From Gemmatimonadaceae bacterium (GTDB lineage: Bacteria; Latescibacterota; UBA2968; UBA8231): 30,560 nt of DNA. The notes under the pieces are model-generated. The model ran no database searches and had not been told where the DNA came from. It was given only the letters and a program-made list of their open reading frames with translations. Each line of letters starts with the position of its first letter. Position 1 is the first letter of the stretch. The stretch is from NCBI GenBank assembly GCA_002726335.1, contig PBSR01000024.1, positions 1-30,560 on the forward strand, read 5' to 3'. The translations under genes and the position numbers were made by a program. Below are positions 25,474 through 30,560 of this stretch, one piece after another.

Positions 25474-25933
25474 GGGCTCGCACCAGAGAGTCGATCTCGT
25501 CGCCATCGACACCGGCGCCGAACCGCAGAAAGACGCCACGGAAGGAGTCGAGTCGATGGGGCTGGCGGAAGGGACTCAGGAAGAGTCCGTCAGGATGACG
25601 GACGACACGCCGGAAGGTTGCCCAGCGTCGCCGTCGCCACACCAGCAACTTCCATGATGCCCCTTCAGAATCGATGAGGTAATCTGTCGGCAGGAGGTAC
25701 CCCAGCATGGCCGCGACCAGGACGATGAGGGAGATGATGCCGTACACAGGGCTCCCCAGGCCCACGGCCATCACGGCGGCACACATCGAGATGGTGGCGC
25801 TCAGCAGGACCGACTTGAGAGTCGATTCCTCCCGGAGTGGATGACAGGACCAGGCACACTGCTCCAGCCGACCCTTGGGGACAGCTGGTGCCGGTATCGC
25901 CGGCGGCGTTGTGTCCTGCTGCGGTTGATTCAT
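25463..25933 (-). CDS. Two-helix membrane protein with PH-like tail, first gene of the MutL-linked cluster
   Basis: 156 residues from ATG 25933. A Pro-rich N-terminal tail is followed by CAWSCHPLREES, two adjacent membrane helices (about 39-59 and 63-82) and a basic C-terminal domain (YLIDSEGASWKLLVWRRRRW, VVRHPDGLFLSPF, RGVFLRFGA). The layout of two helices and then short beta strands with an Arg cluster is like bacterial PH (bPH) proteins, an inference from shape only. Both ends are predicted cytoplasmic. The ATG at 25975 would start inside a promoter-like TATACT region, so I prefer 25933, although its ribosome binding site is weak. It is the promoter-proximal gene of the operon. Confidence 0.75.
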   Translation of the reverse strand: MNQPQQDTTPPAIPAPAVPKGRLEQCAWSCHPLREESTLKSVLLSATISMCAAVMAVGLGSPVYGIISLIVLVAAMLGYLLPTDYLIDSEGASWKLLVWRRRRWATFRRVVRHPDGLFLSPFRQPHRLDSFRGVFLRFGAGVDGDEIDSLVRAHVG

Positions 25934-25963
25934 CGACTCACGCGTGTCGTTACGGGGAGCTAA

Positions 25964-25994
25964 AGTATAGAACACGCGAGCGTGTTGGTGCGAA
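25964..25994 (-). promoter_or_regulatory. Promoter-like site with palindrome upstream of the MutL-linked operon
   Basis: On the minus strand TTCGCA (25994-25989, 4 of 6 to TTGACA) and TATACT (25969-25964, 5 of 6 to TATAAT) are 19 bases apart. The spacer holds the perfect palindrome AACACGC-TC-GCGTGTT at 25986-25971. A long spacer with a central palindrome is the arrangement of MerR-type activated promoters. The same palindrome could instead be a hairpin ending lysA transcription, since it lies 13 bases after that stop codon, but no T-tract follows. Confidence 0.4.
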
Positions 25995-25998
25995 TCGT

Positions 25999-27267
25999 TC
26001 AGCGGAGGAATTCCGGCACCATCTCGTTCTGCAGGATCTGCTCGAGAGTCTGTCGCCGACGGGCAAGGTGGAAGGTGCCGTCAGATCCCAGCAGGACCTC
26101 CGGTGCCTCGGGGAAGGAGTTGTAGTTCTTGGCTGACATGGCGGCGCAGTACGCCCCGGCACCGTCGATGACGATGGCATCGCCGATGCGCGCCTCCGTC
26201 AGTCTCCGTGTCAGCAGGCCTTCCGGATTGTCGGGCTCGGGAGTGAGTATGTCGCCACTTTCGCAGCAGTGGCCCACCACCAGGTAGTCCTTTGCGGGCC
26301 GTTCCTGCTCGACTCGCGGCACGACAATGATGGGGTGCTGTGACCCGTACATGCTTGGTCGCAGGATTTCCGTCATGCCCGTGTCGGTCTTGATGAAGGA
26401 GTACCCCTCCTTGCCCGTGTCGACGACATCGATGACGCTGGCGACGACGGCTCCCGAGTTGCCGACGAAGAACGTGCCCGGTTCGATCTCAAGGTGTAGC
26501 TGCCGGCCCTCCTCGGTGGCGAATCGGCGCAGCTCCGCGGCGATGGGCTCGCCGGCACGCTGCAGGTCGGTGGAGGGCTCCGTGCTCATTCGACCCACCT
26601 TGTACCCGCCACCAAAATTGACCTCTGTCACATCGGGCAGATGGCGGACCAGATTGATCGTCAAACCGGCACACCGCTGCCAGACCTCAGGGTCGCTGCC
26701 GGAGCCGATGTGGGTATGCAGCCGGGTGATCTTCAGATCGTGTTCCCGAGCCGTGGCCAGAACCCGTTCGAGGTGGCTGTGCCAGATGCCGAAGCTCGCT
26801 GACGGGCCGCCGACGTTCGTGCGGTTGCTGTGGCCTGAGCCGAGGCCCGGGTTGAGGCGCACGCTCACCTGGTGGCCAGGACAGACCTGCCCGAAGGCGG
26901 CCAGCTGCGCCAGCGAGCAGGCGTTGAATCGAATACCGAGTTCTGCCACCTTGGCCAGGTCTTCCGGGGCCTGCTGTGCGGTCAGCATAATCCGCTCAGC
27001 CGGCACGCCGGCAGCCATGGCGCGATGTACCTCAAAGCCCGAACTGGCGTCGATGTGCAGTCCCGCTCGGGTGAGCACGCGCAGGACGGCGGCGGAGGGA
27101 CAGGCCTTCATGGCGTAGCGAACGGTGAGGCCGAAGGGTGCGGGGAAGCCGAGGGCGATGGCAACCTGTCGCTCCAGAGAAGACTGGTCATAGACAAACA
27201 GGGGGGTGCCGAACTCGGTCTGCAGCCGTCGCACCTGTTCCCGGGTGAGGAATCGCAGCTCTTCCAT
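25999..27267 (-). CDS. lysA: Diaminopimelate decarboxylase-like enzyme
   Basis: A 422-residue fold-type III PLP decarboxylase. The N-terminal TIM barrel has the PLP lysine Lys54 in YAMKACP, HTHIGSG (184-190), the glycine loop NFGGGYKVGR (217-226) and EIEPGTF (260-266). The C-terminal barrel has Cys335 in CCESGD (334-339) and GAGAYCAAM (370-378), both active-site elements contributed across the dimer. LysA makes L-lysine from meso-diaminopimelate. The loop GGGYKVGRM differs from E. coli-type LysA, so a related decarboxylase (for example carboxynorspermidine or an amino-acid variant) is possible, but CESGD favours diaminopimelate. It is transcribed in the same direction as the MutL-linked operon, 65 bases upstream of its first gene. 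Confidence 0.87.
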   Translation of the reverse strand: MEELRFLTREQVRRLQTEFGTPLFVYDQSSLERQVAIALGFPAPFGLTVRYAMKACPSAAVLRVLTRAGLHIDASSGFEVHRAMAAGVPAERIMLTAQQAPEDLAKVAELGIRFNACSLAQLAAFGQVCPGHQVSVRLNPGLGSGHSNRTNVGGPSASFGIWHSHLERVLATAREHDLKITRLHTHIGSGSDPEVWQRCAGLTINLVRHLPDVTEVNFGGGYKVGRMSTEPSTDLQRAGEPIAAELRRFATEEGRQLHLEIEPGTFFVGNSGAVVASVIDVVDTGKEGYSFIKTDTGMTEILRPSMYGSQHPIIVVPRVEQERPAKDYLVVGHCCESGDILTPEPDNPEGLLTRRLTEARIGDAIVIDGAGAYCAAMSAKNYNSFPEAPEVLLGSDGTFHLARRRQTLEQILQNEMVPEFLR

Positions 27268-27374
27268 GCCTGTCCTGCCGTCTCTATCTTGCTATTTTTT
27301 ATGGGACTTGGTAGCTTGTCGAAGCTGCTGAAAATCGCCTCCGCCCCGCACCTCGTCAAGAAAACTCACGCCAC
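27268..27374. promoter_or_regulatory. Divergent intergenic region, lysA / carbamoyltransferase
   Basis: These 107 bases separate two divergent genes and must hold the start signals of both. On the minus strand TCGACA (27322-27317, 5 of 6) and TAAAAA (27301-27296) are 15 bases apart, a short spacing that makes this lysA promoter only tentative. The run CTATTTTTTATGG at 27292-27304 is the most AT-rich part. I found no good promoter or ribosome binding site for the rightward gene. Confidence 0.3.
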
Positions 27375-29195
27375 GTGCCGCGTCATATCCTCGGCATTTC
27401 CGCCTACTACCATGACTCCGCCGCCTGTCTGCTCAGCGACGGGCAGATCGTCGCCGCGGCGCAGGAAGAACGGTTCTCGCGCCGCAAGCACGACGCGCGC
27501 TTCCCGGAACTGGCAGCCAGGTACTGCCTCGACCAGGCCGGGATCGGCGTCAGCGATCTGGAGTGTGTCGGGTTCTATGACAAGCCGTTGCTCACCTTTG
27601 AGCGATTGCTGGAAACACATCTCGGAACGGCGCCCAAAGGTCTGCAACTCTACTGGAAGTCCATGTCGGTCTGGCTCAGCCAGAAACTGTGGATTCCTCA
27701 AGAGGTCTGCCGCGGTCTGGGTGCCGACGTGCAGGTGCTTTTCGGGGAACACCACGAATCGCACGCCGCCTCGGCCTTCTATCCCTCACCATTTGAAGAA
27801 GCCGCCATCCTGACAACGGACGGTGTCGGCGAATGGACGACGACGAGTTTCGGCTTCGGGCGGGGGACTGAACTGCACACCCTGGGAGAGATCAAGTTCC
27901 CTCATTCCCTCGGGCTGCTCTACACGGCGTTCACCTACTTCACGGGATTCAAGCCGAATTCCGGAGAATACAAGCTGATGGGGCTGGCCCCCTATGGCGA
28001 GCCCAGGTATGCAGATCGCATCCTCGACAAGATCCTCGCCCTCGCCGAAGATGGCTCCTTCCGCCTCAACCTCGACTACTTCAACTATGTTGCCGGCCTG
28101 ACGATGACGAGCGGCGCCATGGACGATCTGTTCGACGGCCCGGCGAGGACACCGGAAACACCGCTGTCGCAACGGGAAATGGATATCGCTGCATCCTGCC
28201 AGAAGGTGACTGAGGAGGTACTTCTGCGCATGGCGGCAACGGCGCACCGCGAGACCGGGATGAAGAATCTGTGTCTGGCAGGAGGCGTGGCCCTCAACTG
28301 CGTTGGCAACGGTCGCATTCTTCGGGAGGGACCGTTCGAGAACCTGTGGATCCAACCAGCCGCCGGCGACGCCGGAGGGGCAGTCGGCGTGGCCCTGGCG
28401 CTCTGGCATCGTCATTTCGAACAGCCGCGCCGCGTGGAGGATGGTGACTCCATGTCAGGATCCTACCTGGGGCCGGCCTATGCGGACGATGAGATCGAGT
28501 CCTTTCTGGCAGCGCAGAAGGCCCCCGCGACCCGCCTGGAGGCAGATGAACTGTCCGTCCGCGTGGCCGGTATCCTCGCCGACGAGAAGGTTGTAGGCTG
28601 GTTTCAGGGACGTATGGAGTTCGGGCCACGGGCCCTTGGAGCGCGCAGCATCCTGGGTGATCCGCGCTCCTCGGCGATGCAGTCGCAGATGAACCTGAAA
28701 ATAAAGTATCGCGAGAGCTTCCGGCCCTTTGCGCCCAGCGTGCTGCGGGAACACGTGGACGAGTGGTTCGACATGGATACGGATTCACCGTACATGCTGC
28801 TCGTCGCCCCGGTGAAAGAGGAAAAGCAGATCCGCATGACGGCTGAGCAGGAGGCCCTGTTCGGCATCGACAAGCTCCACGTGCCGCGTTCGGAGATTCC
28901 CGCCGTCACCCATGTCGACTACTCGGCGCGGGTGCAGACCGTCCGGCGCGAGGTCAACGCCCCCTACCATGATCTGTTGGCAGCGTTCCACCGCCTCACC
29001 GGCTGCCCGCTCCTCGTCAACACCTCTTTCAACGTGCGGGGCGAGCCCATCGTGTGCACGCCCGAGGACGCCTACCGCTGCTTCATGCGAACAGAAATGG
29101 ACTATCTCGTTCTGGGGAACTTCCTGCTCAGCAAGCAGGACCAGCCCCAATGGCACGAAGACGTCAGCTGGCAGGAGGAGTTCGAACTTGACTGA
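27375..29195 (+). CDS. Carbamoyltransferase (NodU/CmcH family)
   Basis: A 606-residue enzyme of the O-carbamoyltransferase family, which moves a carbamoyl group from carbamoyl phosphate to a hydroxyl via a carbamoyl-adenylate. The N-terminal Kae1-like ASKHA domain has ILGISAYYHDSAA (5-17), EERFSRRKHD, the metal-binding EHHESHAASAF (125-135) and TDGVGEW (148-154), and GGVALNCVGN near 302-311. The C-terminal domain has GRMEFGPRALGARSIL, NLKIKYRESFRPFAPS and PLLVNTSFNVRGEPIV. The start is GTG 27375 with no visible ribosome binding site. It leads an operon with a small protein and an SxtJ-like membrane protein, a companion set often found with such enzymes. The acceptor is unknown: a surface glycan or metabolite is plausible, and no biosynthetic cluster lies alongside. 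Confidence 0.93.
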   Translation: MPRHILGISAYYHDSAACLLSDGQIVAAAQEERFSRRKHDARFPELAARYCLDQAGIGVSDLECVGFYDKPLLTFERLLETHLGTAPKGLQLYWKSMSVWLSQKLWIPQEVCRGLGADVQVLFGEHHESHAASAFYPSPFEEAAILTTDGVGEWTTTSFGFGRGTELHTLGEIKFPHSLGLLYTAFTYFTGFKPNSGEYKLMGLAPYGEPRYADRILDKILALAEDGSFRLNLDYFNYVAGLTMTSGAMDDLFDGPARTPETPLSQREMDIAASCQKVTEEVLLRMAATAHRETGMKNLCLAGGVALNCVGNGRILREGPFENLWIQPAAGDAGGAVGVALALWHRHFEQPRRVEDGDSMSGSYLGPAYADDEIESFLAAQKAPATRLEADELSVRVAGILADEKVVGWFQGRMEFGPRALGARSILGDPRSSAMQSQMNLKIKYRESFRPFAPSVLREHVDEWFDMDTDSPYMLLVAPVKEEKQIRMTAEQEALFGIDKLHVPRSEIPAVTHVDYSARVQTVRREVNAPYHDLLAAFHRLTGCPLLVNTSFNVRGEPIVCTPEDAYRCFMRTEMDYLVLGNFLLSKQDQPQWHEDVSWQEEFELD

Positions 29196-29355
29196 CTGGC
29201 GGCGTCGACGAAGACCCCCGGACGGGACGGTGGCTCAACGCCGCCAAGCCGAGATCGCGCCCGTCCCCGCCCCATTCCACCCGGTGCGCGATCTCTACGG
29301 GAGCTCTGATGACTGGCAGCGTCAGGCTGGGCCATCTCCAGGTGAGGGACCATGA
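29188..29355 (+). CDS. Small soluble protein between carbamoyltransferase and SxtJ-like genes
   Basis: 55 residues from TTG 29188, overlapping the end of the carbamoyltransferase gene by eight bases. GGAGGAG at 29174-29180, inside the carbamoyltransferase gene, lies seven bases before the TTG, one of the best ribosome binding sites in the window. The stop codon overlaps the next ATG (ATGA), so the three genes are coupled. The protein begins MTDWRRRRRPPDG, is rich in Arg and Pro, has HPVRDLYGSSDDWQRQ near residues 31-46, and has no membrane helix or known motif. The coupling at both ends supports a real gene. Confidence 0.65.
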   Translation: MTDWRRRRRPPDGTVAQRRQAEIAPVPAPFHPVRDLYGSSDDWQRQAGPSPGEGP

Positions 29356-29804
29356 GCGCACCCCTCGATCTACCCTTCTGGAAACCGCCGCCGCCCGAGG
29401 TCAGTGACCTGCGGAAATTCGGTCTGCTTTTCGGCGTGCTCCTTGGCGCCCTGGCGGGCTATCTGACCTGGCGCCGGGGCGTCGAGGCGGCTACCCTCCC
29501 GGCGGCGATCAGCGCCGTACTGCTGCTGGCCGGTCTGGCGCTGCCGTCGGCGCTGAAGCCGTTCTGGTGGCCATGGATGGTTCTGGCCCGTACTCTGGGA
29601 TTTGTCAACAGCCATGTGCTGTTGGCAGTCGTGTTCTATCTCATGTTCATGCCGGTCGGTCTGACGATGCGTCTCTTTGGCCGTGACCCGTTGGGAGACA
29701 GGAAGTTCCTCAAATCACGTCAGGTTGCCGACGAGGGTGGCAGTCTGTGGTTGCGCCGGGACAGTGCGCAACTGCCTCCGCACCACTACGAGCGTCAGTT
29801 CTAA
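29352..29804 (+). CDS. SxtJ-like membrane protein
   Basis: A 150-residue protein with about three membrane helices (near 23-41, 47-67 and 86-106) and a polar C-terminal tail. The middle segment, LKPFWWPWMVLARTLGFVNS, followed by VFYLMFMPVGLTMRLFGRDPL, is the hallmark of the SxtJ family, named for a gene of the saxitoxin cluster and commonly found next to carbamoyltransferases in many bacteria. Its biochemical role is unknown. The start overlaps the preceding small gene. The usual extra small membrane partner (a DUF5989-type protein) is not seen after it. It probably works with the carbamoyltransferase at the membrane. Confidence 0.85.
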   Translation: MSAPLDLPFWKPPPPEVSDLRKFGLLFGVLLGALAGYLTWRRGVEAATLPAAISAVLLLAGLALPSALKPFWWPWMVLARTLGFVNSHVLLAVVFYLMFMPVGLTMRLFGRDPLGDRKFLKSRQVADEGGSLWLRRDSAQLPPHHYERQF

Positions 29805-29856
29805 CACGACCCACGCCGAGCGGGTTTGATCGGGTCAGAAACCACCGTATATTCTC

Positions 29857-30348
29857 ATGTCTGAACTTGCACCGGATGTGGGCGACGAGGCGGATCGATA
29901 CTGGATGGGTCGAGCCCTGCAGCGGGCACATTTCGCCGCTGAGCAGGACGAGGTGCCCATCGGGGCGCTGGTGGTACGCGACGGCGCGATCGTCGGCGCC
30001 GGCTGGAATCGCACCGAGCGCGACCAGGACGGCACGGCGCATGCCGAGATCATGGCGCTGCGCCAGGCGGCCATTTCTCTGGGCTCACGGTGTCTCGAGG
30101 ACTGCGTTCTCTATGTGACGCTCGAGCCGTGTGCCATGTGCGCTGGGGCGGTCGTCCTGTCTCGCATTCCTCGACTCGTTTTCGGGGCGTACGATCCCAA
30201 AGCGGGGGCTTGCGGCACGTTACGGAACGTGGCTCAGGATCCACGCCTCAACCACAGAAGCCAGGTCATCGGCGGTGTGTTGCGCAACGAATGTGCCGGC
30301 CTGCTCCAGAGCTTCTTCGGCGGCCTGAGGGATCGCCGGCAGGAGTAG
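29857..30348 (+). CDS. tadA: tRNA adenosine(34) deaminase TadA
   Basis: A 163-residue zinc deaminase that converts A34 to inosine in the anticodon of tRNA-Arg(ACG), allowing it to read three codons; it is normally essential. The zinc motifs are HAEIMALRQA (His57 ligand and Glu59 proton shuttle) and PCAMCAGA (two Cys ligands). The N-terminus aligns with E. coli TadA (RYWMGRAL here, EYWMRHAL there), which supports ATG 29857 even though no ribosome binding site precedes it; ATG 29905 is the alternative. It is followed after 11 bases by tandem serine tRNA genes, a common arrangement. Confidence 0.96.
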   Translation: MSELAPDVGDEADRYWMGRALQRAHFAAEQDEVPIGALVVRDGAIVGAGWNRTERDQDGTAHAEIMALRQAAISLGSRCLEDCVLYVTLEPCAMCAGAVVLSRIPRLVFGAYDPKAGACGTLRNVAQDPRLNHRSQVIGGVLRNECAGLLQSFFGGLRDRRQE

Positions 30349-30359
30349 GCAGAGCAGTC

Positions 30360-30449
<90 letters not shown>

Positions 30450-30472
30450 TTCACCTTGGTTCCGGTCGAGGT

Positions 30473-30560
30473 GGAGAGATGACCGAGTGGTCGAAGGTGC
30501 ACGACTGGAAATCGTGTGTAGCGTTTATAGCGCTACCGTGGGTTCGAATCCCACTCTCTC
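30473..30560 (+). tRNA. tRNA-Ser (anticodon GGA), cut by window end
   Basis: The acceptor 5' strand is GGAGAGA (30473-30479). The anticodon stem-loop is CACGA-CTGGAAA-TCGTG, giving anticodon GGA for serine codons UCC and UCU. The long variable arm is a 6-bp hairpin GTAGCG/CGCTAC, and the T-arm has GGGTTCGAATCCC. The window ends inside the 3' acceptor strand, so the last bases and any CCA are missing. It lies 23 bases after the first serine tRNA. Confidence 0.93.

Noticed and set aside
29848..29853. TATATT as the -10 of a tadA promoter (with TTGATC at 29826)
   Set aside because: It ends only three bases before the homology-supported ATG, so a transcript starting from it would lack that start codon. 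It would need the internal ATG 29905, which the E. coli alignment does not favour.

Overview
The window (30,560 bases, GC-rich) looks like chromosomal DNA of a Gram-negative bacterium of the FCB assemblage, possibly a candidate phylum of the Latescibacterota/Krumholzibacteriota type. The reasons are a secreted-type protein with a type IX-like C-terminal sorting domain next to a PorV-like outer-membrane protein, a large outer-membrane barrel, lipoproteins, and unusually many TTG starts. The phylum is inference; no marker here fixes it.

Layout. 1-617: the 3' end of a 23S rRNA, a spacer with three look-alike hairpins, a 5S rRNA and a strong GC hairpin. 619-1584 (minus): a glycogenin-like glycosyltransferase. 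1787-3862: an EF-G2-type translational GTPase with its own promoter and terminator. 4063-13195: a tightly packed housekeeping operon (yebC, ruvC, ruvA, ruvB, tsaB, rimI, a ugpC-like ABC ATPase, holB, rsmA and a large outer-membrane barrel), many joined by overlaps of a few bases. 13246-14169: ilvE. 14170-14500: an AT-richer non-coding stretch running into an apparently 5'-truncated sorting-domain protein. Then come a PorV-like barrel and a TPR lipoprotein, ending at a hairpin at 18590-18622.

18677-25933 (minus) is the most interesting part: eight genes packed end to end that encode two multi-pass membrane proteins, a membrane-anchored Rossmann-like protein, an FN3/DUF6754-like membrane protein, a barrel-sandwich plus KOW-like protein, an ASKHA ATPase of the glutamate-mutase-L (MutL) family, a small helical protein and a two-helix membrane protein with a PH-like tail. 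No glutamate mutase or other B12 enzyme is present. I infer an uncharacterised envelope complex with a cytoplasmic ATPase. A promoter-like element with a perfect palindrome between its hexamers lies just upstream.

25999-27267 (minus): lysA-like decarboxylase. 27375-29804 (plus): NodU/CmcH-type carbamoyltransferase, a 55-residue small protein with a strong ribosome binding site, and an SxtJ-like membrane protein, translationally coupled. 29857-30560: tadA followed by two tandem serine tRNA genes, the second cut by the window end. I saw no insertion sequence, prophage or CRISPR array.
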